DNA from: Legionellales bacterium
GTDB lineage: Bacteria; Pseudomonadota; Gammaproteobacteria; Comchoanobacterales; Comchoanobacteraceae
Length of the DNA: 48,749 bases
Direction of reading: 5' to 3'
Assembly: GCA_002722435.1 (NCBI GenBank)
Contig: PBLX01000020.1
Location: forward strand, 1-48,749
Below, one piece after another: positions 20,077-27,730 of this stretch; the first letter of the stretch is position 1, and each line of letters opens with the position of its first letter. Position numbers and translations under genes: made by a program. A model generated the notes under the pieces. The model had not been told where the DNA came from and did not search any database. It was given only the letters and a program-made list of their open reading frames with translations.

Positions 20077-22044
20077 CTAAATTGTACACGTGTCGTTAGT
20101 ACAGAATTTTGAACCAGTTCCGCCCTCGTCATCATCAAAGCGTTCAACATGGACAATGTTGGCTGAAAGCTGTTCATATTTTTCTTTTGTAATTGGTTCA
20201 TATGGGGCCTGTTCATAGCCTGTTTCTTCATATTTAAGAAACGAAACGGCCTTCAGGCGTGTTTCATAAAGCTCAAGAGCACTCTTGAGTTGATCGGCCT
20301 CATCAGGTTTAAACGTGACCGTAATAGACACTGAGTTGTCGGCCCAATAATATTGATATTGGGCTGCAGTCTCCAGTTGTTCCCACATTGAGACATCTTT
20401 TTTTCCTTTTGAGAAATAGGGCTCGCGTACAGGAAACTCGACACAAACAGTATTCGGACAATATTTATCATCTTCAATAGTATATCCTGCTTCTTCAAGT
20501 TTTTTAAGCAATTTTGATGTGGTAGCAAATCTAATTCTCCTAATGTAATACTCGTCCTCTGGATAGTGAATACCAGGGGTGGAACCGTTCAACAATGAAA
20601 CTGTGCCAGATGGCTTGATAGAGGTCATTCTGACAGACTTTGGAATACACAACCAATTAGAGTAATCTTCGTCCATTTGCTTCACATGTTCATACGCCTT
20701 ATCACACCAATCATACATTTCACGGCGGCCGTGCTTATTAAAAGCCTGTATAACACCAGACTGTGAGAGGCCTATTCTTCTGTTTTTCAGCATTTTTGCA
20801 TTAGTCTCGGGCCAGTGAGTATTTGAAAGAGTGATTGTCTTGCCATAAAGATAAGCAATTTTTAAGGTCTTGAGATAGTCTTCCATGTCATCATGTTTAG
20901 CCGGGTATGTTTCCACCAAGCAGCACAATTCAGCGTCCTCAAGTTGTTGTTCAACACAGGGATTGAAGCCGGCAACATTTATATCATCATATCTTGGGCC
21001 ATCCTTAAATCTACCAAGTGTTCTGGCATTGTTAAGCCAGATGTACCCGGGCTCACCATTAGTTTGACTTTGCTTGGCGTGCCATGTATAATCCATTCCA
21101 ACTTCGGCGTTAAATGAGTTATTCGAGCCCCATCGGTGATGATATAGCTTTTCTTGGTCGTTTTTCATTTCTAAGTACATCTTGTCGTCATACCTGCCCA
21201 TTGCCAATGCTGCTGAGCGACGAACATTGCCAGAAACAACACAGCGTCCTATCAAATTCTCTGTGTCAACGATGTCAACTGATGATATTGGCTCGCCGAT
21301 CTTAGATGAAAACAACTCTTTAAGGTTATCATGAAGTTCAATTAAAGGATCAGGTCCAGATGATGTGCCACCAAAGCCTTTAATTTCGGCGCCAAGTGGT
21401 CGAATTGCTGAATAATCAAACTTTGGCACCTTTCCTCCAAAGAAAAACCCATCCAGAAGAGTGTGCACGGAGTTGACCCAGCCTTCGCGGGAGTCGTCGA
21501 TTACCAAGGTGTCATTCGTATATTCTGGCTCGCGTATGTTAATTGACCCAGCACCTTCGGTATCAAAACCAACACCGATACCTACCATTAGTGCATCCAT
21601 CATCCATGCAAAGAGGTAGCCACCTTTAGAGCTTAGATCGCGCGTCGATCTAAAAGCACAATTAAACAACCCTGCAGCTGTTCTTTGTTCAACAAACTTA
21701 GTTCCCATCATCCATAAGCCGCGGCCGGGTGGCGTCCACTTAAGATTGAACAAGCGGTCATAGGCATCTTTTGCAGTTTTTTGTGCTTTGATGTCATTCC
21801 AATCTAACCCTAAAGAAAAAACGTGTTGTTTTTGCATATTAAACATACCTTCAACAACACGTCGGCACGTCTGCCACCACTCTTCGGTGCCCGTAGATTC
21901 TGGATCAAATTCACTTAGACGGCGAGCATAAGTACGCTTAAAAGTCACATAGCCAAGAGGTCCCCACGGAACAGGCAACGTCTTATATGGCTCGACAAAA
22001 GTGTCCGAAAGCCTAAATCTTCTAATATTCTCTATTGTTCTCAT
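20077..22044 (-). CDS. rtpR: Class II (B12-dependent) ribonucleotide reductase
   Basis: The 655-residue protein has the monomeric RTPR layout of the Lactobacillus leichmannii type: FNCAFRSTRD near 128 with the first redox Cys, WMMDALMVGIGVGFDTEGAG near 148, VVSGNVRRSAALAMG near 270, FNPCVEQQLEDAELCCLVET near 362 with the radical Cys region, SIKPSGTVSLLNGSTPGIHY near 480, and a C-terminal CTNDTCTI tail with the two exchange cysteines. It reduces ribonucleotides to deoxyribonucleotides using adenosylcobalamin, without needing oxygen or a small subunit. It therefore depends on host B12. AAAGGAAATTAATA precedes ATG 22044, three bases after the helicase gene ends. Confidence 0.95.
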   Translation of the reverse strand: MRTIENIRRFRLSDTFVEPYKTLPVPWGPLGYVTFKRTYARRLSEFDPESTGTEEWWQTCRRVVEGMFNMQKQHVFSLGLDWNDIKAQKTAKDAYDRLFNLKWTPPGRGLWMMGTKFVEQRTAAGLFNCAFRSTRDLSSKGGYLFAWMMDALMVGIGVGFDTEGAGSINIREPEYTNDTLVIDDSREGWVNSVHTLLDGFFFGGKVPKFDYSAIRPLGAEIKGFGGTSSGPDPLIELHDNLKELFSSKIGEPISSVDIVDTENLIGRCVVSGNVRRSAALAMGRYDDKMYLEMKNDQEKLYHHRWGSNNSFNAEVGMDYTWHAKQSQTNGEPGYIWLNNARTLGRFKDGPRYDDINVAGFNPCVEQQLEDAELCCLVETYPAKHDDMEDYLKTLKIAYLYGKTITLSNTHWPETNAKMLKNRRIGLSQSGVIQAFNKHGRREMYDWCDKAYEHVKQMDEDYSNWLCIPKSVRMTSIKPSGTVSLLNGSTPGIHYPEDEYYIRRIRFATTSKLLKKLEEAGYTIEDDKYCPNTVCVEFPVREPYFSKGKKDVSMWEQLETAAQYQYYWADNSVSITVTFKPDEADQLKSALELYETRLKAVSFLKYEETGYEQAPYEPITKEKYEQLSANIVHVERFDDDEGGTGSKFCTNDTCTI

Positions 22045-22046
22045 TA

Positions 22047-23411
22047 TTAATTTCCTTTAAATTTTTTGTATTTTGAAAGCAAAACATTTTTTTGCTGTGG
22101 CGGCGTTAAAGACACCGGGCTTGTTGCAACATTACCAGAGTTCACGGCTCTTGGTAAAACCTTGATGCAAACATTTGATGTATCCATAAATATATCGTAA
22201 ATCATCCCATCGGGCCCATTTCTATTTTTTGCAACAAAGATTTTACCTTGATTGCTCTGTTTATCTTCGATTGTTCGGGACACAGAGAAGATGAAGTCAG
22301 CAACGAAACATTTATTAAAAGCTTCAGAAATTTGTTCCATTGTGATCACCTCTGCGCTCAACCCAGAACGGTTTGTTTGTGATGCGGTCCATATCGGACA
22401 TCCAAACTCTGTTGACAGTGCTCTCAATTCCTCATAAATTGATTCTAACTCATTTCTTTTTTCTTTTCTTATGACAACGGGCTTGAGTAAGTCGGCATAA
22501 TCAACAATAATTAGACCGGGCTCAATGCCTCTTTTTGACAGCTTATTAAGGTGATTTTTGATAGTGCTTGTAGAAGCAGATTTTGTTGGGTATTCTTTAA
22601 CTATTAATTTACCGTCAAGATCCTTAATAGAATCATAAACTTCATCCTTAAAAACATCTAATTCTGAAAGCGGATAGCCGCTGATGCAACTGTCGTATCT
22701 TTTTCCAATAACCGTGTCTTGAAGTTCTAGAGTGTAATGAATTACTGTTTTACCTTCTAAAATAGCTTGTGATCCTAGATGTACCAAAACCATCGATTTA
22801 CCGGCACCAGTGGGCGCAATAACAACTCCAAGTTCAGATTTACCAAGGCCTCCGCCACATATGTTATCAACTTCCTGCCAACCGGTTGTAGTTGGATTTC
22901 TAAACTTTGGCAAATAACGAGTTTCAAAATCTGCTAAATAATCGTGGCCGAAGTTTGTTTCTGATCCAAGTTTTAAAGAGTCATTGATAATCTTGGAAAT
23001 TTCATCGAATGAGCAAGACTGCAATAAATCAACTGAGCGCATCATGGCGCCTTTCAGATTTTGTTTCCGACAAAAATCAAGCGATTGCTCTTTTACATAT
23101 TCAGTATCAGTAACCTCAGAATTACAAGCTTTCTCGAAAAACTCCATAATCTGCTGCTGCACAATCTCGTTCTCAGATTTTAACTCTGTGACAAGGATCG
23201 TTTTGATAGTTTTGTATGATGGATGCGCGTTGTATTTATCGCGATAATTAAGTATCTTTTTTGTAAATATTCTTAAATATTCAAGTTCTAAAAAAGATAT
23301 GTCCAGCACTTCAAAAATCTGATCGGCAAACGGTCTGTCTGATATTATAATCCTTACAAGGTCTTCTTGAAATGATTTACCAAAATTTGCAAAACTTGCA
23401 GTGCCGACCAC
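22047..23411 (-). CDS. dnaB: Replicative DNA helicase, DnaB/gp41 family
   Basis: The start is GTG 23411, with CGGAGG four bases upstream. The 454-residue protein has an N-terminal helical domain and a RecA-type motor: TTTGWQEVDNICGGGLGKSE near 170, Walker A APTGAGKSM near 200, HYTLE, Walker B LIIVDYADLL near 305, and IWTASQTNRSG near 345. It should unwind DNA ahead of the polymerase as a hexamer. The -10/-35 promoter at 23431-23458 is directly upstream. It heads the unit that continues into ribonucleotide reductase and the groES-like gene. Confidence 0.93.
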   Translation of the reverse strand: MVGTASFANFGKSFQEDLVRIIISDRPFADQIFEVLDISFLELEYLRIFTKKILNYRDKYNAHPSYKTIKTILVTELKSENEIVQQQIMEFFEKACNSEVTDTEYVKEQSLDFCRKQNLKGAMMRSVDLLQSCSFDEISKIINDSLKLGSETNFGHDYLADFETRYLPKFRNPTTTGWQEVDNICGGGLGKSELGVVIAPTGAGKSMVLVHLGSQAILEGKTVIHYTLELQDTVIGKRYDSCISGYPLSELDVFKDEVYDSIKDLDGKLIVKEYPTKSASTSTIKNHLNKLSKRGIEPGLIIVDYADLLKPVVIRKEKRNELESIYEELRALSTEFGCPIWTASQTNRSGLSAEVITMEQISEAFNKCFVADFIFSVSRTIEDKQSNQGKIFVAKNRNGPDGMIYDIFMDTSNVCIKVLPRAVNSGNVATSPVSLTPPQQKNVLLSKYKKFKGN

Positions 23412-23430
23412 TGTGCCTCCGATAATACTA

Positions 23431-23458
23431 ATTATAACATGCCCAAATCAAATGTCAA
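23431..23458 (-). promoter_or_regulatory. Sigma70-type promoter of the helicase gene
   Basis: TTGACA, 16-base spacer, TATAAT on the minus strand. The -10 box is 19 bases before GTG 23411, and the leader contains GGAGG. Confidence 0.8.
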
Positions 23459-23462
23459 GACA

Positions 23463-24434
23463 TTAACAATTTAACTTGATTCTATTCAAAATCGCTTCGA
23501 GATCCGCCCAGTTTAGCTCTCCAAATCCGTCTTCTCTCATAAAACTAATAACAGCTGTTTTATTGTACGTGCATTCAAAATCTTCAATAGCACTGGCAGC
23601 CTTTTTCTTTGATTGCACAGACATAAGCGGCGCATATAGTTGCATCATCTTATAGTTATGCTTAATTATATTTTTGCCCTCAACAATATTTCTAAAAAAT
23701 TTAAGTTTTGAATTTGCATTCTCACAGAATTCAATAACCTCATCGATAGTGTAATCTTTTTCAGATGCCAAGAATGATAGCCGTTTTTTTACGGATACCA
23801 GACCTGCGCCTTTGACACCGGGTAGGTTGTCTGATACGTCGCCAGCAATTGCTCGGGCAAGAGCCATATTGCGAGGATGTATCCCAATTTCATTTATAAT
23901 TCTATTCTTGTTCATAAGTTCACCGCTGGTTGGTCGATAAACTAGTGTCTCGTCATCGCAGAGCTGATAGAAATCTTTGTCATTTGACGCAACAACCTTT
24001 TGCCAGCCATTGTAATATGGCATCGATGAAACATATGAAATCACGTCATCTGCCTCAATTTCTGGCAGCATGATTTGAACAATAGGCATTTCATTAAAAT
24101 ATTCGATAACGCGCGTCTGTTGCCACATTTTATTATGTACTACTTCATCATCTGAGAGATTATGTACAGCGCGATTTAATCTAAGTGGCTTTCGGCCTTC
24201 TTTATAATTTTTGTCAATTGACTTTCTTTTATTAGAGCCATTTGGTCCATCCCACACAACCACTATCTGATCAGGATTTGTAAGACGCACTAGCGTTTGC
24301 ATAATCTTAATCGTACCTTTAATGCCACCGATCGGTTGGCCATTCGTTGAAAGTGATGGATCAACAATATAAGCTCTGATAAACATGTTCAAAGCGTCAA
24401 TAATTAATACTCTTTTTTTATCTGTTTCAGTCAT
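23463..24434 (-). CDS. 5'-3' exonuclease (FEN/T4 RNase H-like)
   Basis: I start at ATG 24434 (MTETDKKRVLIIDALNMFIR); a longer frame would begin inside a terminator hairpin. GGTGGGAT lies just before it. The 323 residues show the FEN-family metal sites in order: LIIDALNMFIRAY, VVVWDGPNGSNKRK, the helical arch with EIEADDVISYV, SNDKDFYQLC, and AIAGDVSDNLPGVKGAG with the helix-hairpin-helix. It should remove RNA primers and 5' flaps during lagging-strand synthesis. It is driven by a promoter embedded in the recA terminator (24466-24494). Confidence 0.92.
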   Translation of the reverse strand: MTETDKKRVLIIDALNMFIRAYIVDPSLSTNGQPIGGIKGTIKIMQTLVRLTNPDQIVVVWDGPNGSNKRKSIDKNYKEGRKPLRLNRAVHNLSDDEVVHNKMWQQTRVIEYFNEMPIVQIMLPEIEADDVISYVSSMPYYNGWQKVVASNDKDFYQLCDDETLVYRPTSGELMNKNRIINEIGIHPRNMALARAIAGDVSDNLPGVKGAGLVSVKKRLSFLASEKDYTIDEVIEFCENANSKLKFFRNIVEGKNIIKHNYKMMQLYAPLMSVQSKKKAASAIEDFECTYNKTAVISFMREDGFGELNWADLEAILNRIKLNC

Positions 24435-24445
24435 ATCCCACCTGT

Positions 24446-24483
24446 AAAAAACCCTGATCAAATATAGAATAACTGATCAGGGT
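24446..24483 (-). terminator. Rho-independent terminator of recA/uvsX
   Basis: On the minus strand, ACCCTGATCA, a 13-base loop, TGATCAGGGT, then TTTTT: a 10-bp perfect stem with U-run. The loop carries the -10 box of the following promoter. Confidence 0.85.
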
Positions 24484-24494
24484 ACAAAAGTCAA
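24466..24494 (-). promoter_or_regulatory. Sigma70-type promoter inside the recA terminator
   Basis: TTGACT, 17-base spacer, TATTCT on the minus strand. The spacer covers the terminator's left arm and the -10 box lies in the loop, so the transcript should start at or beyond the right arm and escape termination. It serves the exonuclease gene. Confidence 0.65.
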
Positions 24495-24501
24495 GAAGTT
24501 T

Positions 24502-25641
24502 TTACTTTTTAATAGGAACTGTTAGATCCTCTGGATCTTCATAATAGATGGCGGCAGAACCGGTCCTTTCATCAAATTTTTGAACAATTTCTTCATTCAT
24601 AATACTAATAACTCTATTTTTGAAGTCCTCGTCGCTAGTTACCAAACTAGTCCACTTAGAGGGTTGAAATTTTTTGCTATAACCATCGGGCATGGATAGT
24701 GTATACCATGCTCCTGCAGATGTGAGGTATTCGCTTCCTTTAATTGCGTCAAACCAGCTTTCTTCGTCACGGATACCCACATCACTAGTTCCCCACATGA
24801 TACGGAAAGCACACGATCTACCTTGAGTACCAAAGCGAGACTTCTCCAGCTTGACTTTTACTTCGGAGCCAATACGAAATCCTTTCTCATCTTCGATAAA
24901 AGCAGACTTAGCCTTGCGACCAGTCAACCAAATACGAAGAGAATAAGCATAATGCATCGCTTTACCACCGGGTGTAATATAAGGTGTAGTCATGGCGATT
25001 TGTCTAGCCATTGGTCCTTGTGGGATATTTGTCTTCAGCTGATTTAGCACAATAAAGGTTGCTTTTTTATCAGCGATTGGAATCACAAGCTTTGACATGC
25101 CCTTTGCAAGAATTCTAGCTTTGACTGCCATGGAAGACTGAGGATTAAAATCACCCTCTACATCTGAGATCGAAGGCGTAAAAGCCAGAGAATCCCAAAT
25201 AAATACAAGTTGTTCATCTGTAGCGCCAAGTAGTTCTTCAATTGTTTCAAGAACAAACTCGACGGATGACGCCTGAACGTACATTAATCGCTCTAGATTG
25301 CATCCTGCGCGTTCCATGAACACTGGGTCGATAGCTGACTCCGAATCGAAGTAAACGACCATCTTGCCCGATTTCTGGGCGTTTGCGGCAATCTGTGTTG
25401 CCATGTAAGATTTACCAGTCGATTGTAGCCCGGCAATCTCTGTAATTTTTCCAACTGGAATACCAGCTACTTGACCTTTACAAATGATGGAGTCAAGCCA
25501 TCTTGACCCAGTTGGAATCCATTCTTTGACAGACGTTGGGTTATCACCAGTAAGATCATGCGCCACCGTTTGCCCTGCTTTTTTGTTGACAATTTTCATA
25601 AGGTCTTTTAAATCAACACGACCTGCTTTGGCTTTTGCCAT
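24502..25641 (-). CDS. RecA/UvsX recombinase
   Basis: I start at ATG 25641 (MAKAKAGRVDLKDLMKIVNK), preceded by AGGAGGCACA; the longer frame starts in a terminator. The 379 residues contain PTGSRWLDSIICKG near 45, Walker A EIAGLQSTGKSYMA near 68, VYFDSESAIDP near 97, FIWDSLAFTPS (Walker B) near 147, and FIVLNQLKTNIPQGP near 198, with the DNA-binding loop following. This layout is close to both RecA and T4-like UvsX. It should form filaments on ssDNA for recombination-dependent replication and repair. Confidence 0.93.
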   Translation of the reverse strand: MAKAKAGRVDLKDLMKIVNKKAGQTVAHDLTGDNPTSVKEWIPTGSRWLDSIICKGQVAGIPVGKITEIAGLQSTGKSYMATQIAANAQKSGKMVVYFDSESAIDPVFMERAGCNLERLMYVQASSVEFVLETIEELLGATDEQLVFIWDSLAFTPSISDVEGDFNPQSSMAVKARILAKGMSKLVIPIADKKATFIVLNQLKTNIPQGPMARQIAMTTPYITPGGKAMHYAYSLRIWLTGRKAKSAFIEDEKGFRIGSEVKVKLEKSRFGTQGRSCAFRIMWGTSDVGIRDEESWFDAIKGSEYLTSAGAWYTLSMPDGYSKKFQPSKWTSLVTSDEDFKNRVISIMNEEIVQKFDERTGSAAIYYEDPEDLTVPIKK

Positions 25642-25651
25642 TGTGCCTCCT

Positions 25652-25686
25652 AAAAAAAATGGCGGCAGACTTTTCACCGGTCTGCC
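25652..25686 (-). terminator. Rho-independent terminator of the small membrane protein gene
   Basis: On the minus strand, GGCAGAC, loop CGGTGAAAA, GTCTGCC, then GCCA and eight T residues. It separates the 25700-25966 gene from recA. The stem repeats at 25999-26026. Confidence 0.8.
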
Positions 25687-25699
25687 AGCGGCTTTTTAA

Positions 25700-25966
25700 C
25701 TACTCAGATGTAGTCTCTGTTGTGTCGGTTGTGGTTTCCGTAGTGGTAGTTTCACCGGTGGCATCTTCAATCGTACCTTCCGTTACCGAAGAAACCTCAA
25801 CTGCTGTGGTTTCGGTTGTTTCAACAGCCTCAGTTGCATTGCTTACTTCTTCTGCTGGTGGTGGCTCGACTGTGCATTGTCCATATGCGGTTGCAACTAC
25901 AAGTGCCCCCGCAACAAAACTAACTTGCACCTTCCAGCGCGCCAAAGTTGATTTCAACCATTCCAT
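25700..25966 (-). CDS. Small membrane protein with Thr/Glu-rich tail
   Basis: The 88-residue product has a basic N-terminus (MEWLKSTLARWKVQ), one membrane segment at about residues 14-30 (VSFVAGALVVATAYG), a Cys at 31 that might be lipidated although the lipobox is imperfect, and a long low-complexity tail rich in Thr, Glu and Val. No family is recognised. It could be an envelope-anchored protein such as a spanin or an exclusion factor, but nothing shows this directly. AAAAAGGAGAATATT precedes the ATG. The gene is bracketed by two copies of the same hairpin. Confidence 0.6.
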   Translation of the reverse strand: MEWLKSTLARWKVQVSFVAGALVVATAYGQCTVEPPPAEEVSNATEAVETTETTAVEVSSVTEGTIEDATGETTTTETTTDTTETTSE

Positions 25967-25998
25967 AATATTCTCCTTTTTATCATATAGAATAATGC

Positions 25999-26026
25999 GG
26001 CAGACTATTTATAGTACCGGTCTGCC
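25999..26026 (-). repeat. Hairpin repeat between ssb and the small membrane gene
   Basis: On the minus strand, GGCAGAC, loop, GTCTGCC, sharing stem and flanks (TGGCAGACCGGT ... AGTCTGCCGC) with the terminator at 25652-25686. There is no good U-run. The loop region holds the near-palindrome ACTATAAATAGT (26004-26015), the only site where the late-type motif points the other way. Confidence 0.6.
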
Positions 26027-26045
26027 ATCGGACTACAAACACCAA

Positions 26046-26810
26046 TTACTTGGTTGCCATAAGTTCATCGAATGCCTTATCTACCGGATTTTTGGTATCA
26101 ACATTATATTTTCCTGTCTCTGATGAACGCTCTTCAGCGCTAGCGTTACCAGAAAGTTGCTCGTCTAGAATTGCATCTACCTCGTCAGAAGAGAGACGCT
26201 CAAAGAGACCATCGAAGTTGGGCATACGGTCAAGGAGGGCAGGGATGGCCTCTGTGTCCTCCAGCAACGTAGACGTATTTCGACGCATCTTTAGGCTTGT
26301 TTGCGGAAATGTACCCGGTGAAGTACGCGGGGTGTAGATCAAAGAAATATCGGTGCCTTCCAGGGGGTCGGTGATATCTCCATACTCAGGGTCTAGGATA
26401 TATCCAAGCAGCAGCTCATAAGCGCGCTTGCCATATCCATAAATCTTAATTCCCTCTTCTTCTTGGCCACGAACGATAACCGGCGAGAAGTAGCGTTGTC
26501 TTACAAAAAGTGATTTTGCAAGCTTCTTGCTTTCTTCGTCGTTGTTTGCGACCCCATCCTTCCAAAGAGAGGATGCGAAATCACAAATTGAACATCGCTC
26601 ACCAAAATTACGCTTAGGGCACAAAACGCCACCCTTGCGATCAGGGATGTTGTAGTGGAAGTGCATTTCCTTTAAAGGATCGCCATCTGCGGCGGGCACA
26701 ATCCGAATTTGACTTTCTCCGTCTGGCGGCTTGAAGAACACAGAATCTGTATCGTCTTCGCCGCGAAGCTGTTGAAGCTTCTTTCTCATAAGTTCCATAT
26801 TAATTGACAT
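26046..26810 (-). CDS. Single-stranded DNA-binding protein, gp32-like
   Basis: The 254-residue protein has a gp32-type layout: a basic N-terminus (MELMRKKLQQLRG), an OB core starting SQIRIVPAADGDPLKEMHFH, a zinc site made by HFHYN and CPKRNFGERCSICDF near 68-82, VRQRYFSPVIVRG, and an acidic C-terminal tail (VDAILDEQLSG) followed by a conserved-looking end KNPVDKAFDELMATK. It binds ssDNA and organises the replisome and recombinase. Its place between recA and the polymerase supports this. A promoter (26864-26892) lies in the end of the previous gene, and AGGAG precedes the ATG. Confidence 0.88.
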   Translation of the reverse strand: MSINMELMRKKLQQLRGEDDTDSVFFKPPDGESQIRIVPAADGDPLKEMHFHYNIPDRKGGVLCPKRNFGERCSICDFASSLWKDGVANNDEESKKLAKSLFVRQRYFSPVIVRGQEEEGIKIYGYGKRAYELLLGYILDPEYGDITDPLEGTDISLIYTPRTSPGTFPQTSLKMRRNTSTLLEDTEAIPALLDRMPNFDGLFERLSSDEVDAILDEQLSGNASAEERSSETGKYNVDTKNPVDKAFDELMATK

Positions 26811-26863
26811 TAGTTTTTTCTCCTATTTTGTTTGTAAAGTATACCAAGCGTTCCTTGATATCT

Positions 26864-26892
26864 AATGTATCACTCTTGCTCTAGCATGTCAA
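26864..26892 (-). promoter_or_regulatory. Sigma70-type promoter of ssb
   Basis: TTGACA, 17-base spacer, TACATT on the minus strand, overlapping the last codons of the FtsZ-like gene. It gives ssb separate expression from the polymerase operon, with a leader of about 45 bases. Confidence 0.7.
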
Positions 26893-27730
26893 GAGTATTT
26901 TGTTGTTGTATTGCGTTAGTATGGGCAACGCAGAACCCAAAATCATTTAAGTGTGTTTCCCAAATACCGTATGAAATTTTTCGAAAAGCATTTCTAGGTT
27001 TGGATTTTAATTTGTCTACAATTTGTTTGTGTAGCCCTGCCTCGTTTTCTAATCTTTCTTCATTAACACATATATAATAGCACATCTCCCGTGGGCTGTC
27101 AAGCTCAAAAAGCCATTTTTCATTAAGATTTTTAATATTAAGCATACCAATAGTTCTGATTCGATTTACAGATGAGGGGCGGCTCATTTGACCAATTTCT
27201 GGCTCAGTATATGTAAAGAAATTTAAGTAATGCACGGTGGAAAAGATAGTTGTGTTTAGAGAATCATAATAATTCTTTATTGAAACATTGTCAAGATATT
27301 TTTCAATTTCTAAATTAGAAAGTAGTGTAATGCTTTTAAAAACACCTGACCGAGCATACTCTTGGAGAACACCAAACATCACATTTTCAACAAGTTTCGG
27401 TATTCCAGTCAATAGCTCGATATCTGGTTTAATATAAAAAAGTTCAATTGATTTATCTTTGATTTGCTCCAATACACCAAGAACATAATTTGAACTCATA
27501 GCAGAACCAACCACAAAAACTTGCACATCGTCAGTTATGTCATCGAAGAACATTTTAAGATCTGGTACATTCTGCTCATAATCTTCGGGTGAATCAAAGG
27601 ATTGCAATTTGTAAGATTTAGCTTTTGTCTTTTCGCTATTAGAAAGCTTATAAACTTTATAATTTTTTTGTGACTGAAACTTGCTTGCAATTGCACAGCC
27701 GGCGTTACCTATCCCAATGATCGAAATCAT
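26870..27730 (-). CDS. Putative divergent FtsZ/tubulin-superfamily protein
   Basis: The 286-residue protein aligns by eye with the FtsZ nucleotide-binding domain in order: IGIGNAGCAIASKF at residues 4-17 (like FtsZ VGGAGxNAVxRM), a beta strand ending KLSNSE near 30, VFVVGSAMSSNYVLGVLEQI near 70 where FtsZ has its glycine-rich GTP loop, FYIKPDIELL near 98 (like VVTKPF), VMFGVLQEYARSGVFKSITL near 117 (like the helix before LIxIPN), then YYDSLNTTIFSTVHYLNFF (like AFxxANDVLxxAVQGI). The GGGTGTG signature is degenerate, so GTP binding is uncertain. Phage tubulins (PhuZ, TubZ) position DNA or capsids. Its ATG overlaps the polymerase stop. The assignment needs structural confirmation. Confidence 0.55.
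   Translation of the reverse strand: MISIIGIGNAGCAIASKFQSQKNYKVYKLSNSEKTKAKSYKLQSFDSPEDYEQNVPDLKMFFDDITDDVQVFVVGSAMSSNYVLGVLEQIKDKSIELFYIKPDIELLTGIPKLVENVMFGVLQEYARSGVFKSITLLSNLEIEKYLDNVSIKNYYDSLNTTIFSTVHYLNFFTYTEPEIGQMSRPSSVNRIRTIGMLNIKNLNEKWLFELDSPREMCYYICVNEERLENEAGLHKQIVDKLKSKPRNAFRKISYGIWETHLNDFGFCVAHTNAIQQQNTLDMLEQE
27074..27102 (-). promoter_or_regulatory. Candidate host-type promoter inside the FtsZ-like gene
   Basis: TTGACA, 17-base spacer, TATTAT on the coding strand. It would reinforce expression of ssb. A further match with the same spacing lies at 27266-27294. Confidence 0.4.

Noticed and set aside
24435-24461. Upstream TTG start for the exonuclease giving nine more residues
   Set aside because: It would lie in the right arm and U-run of the recA terminator, and the ATG at 24434 has a better site in front of it.
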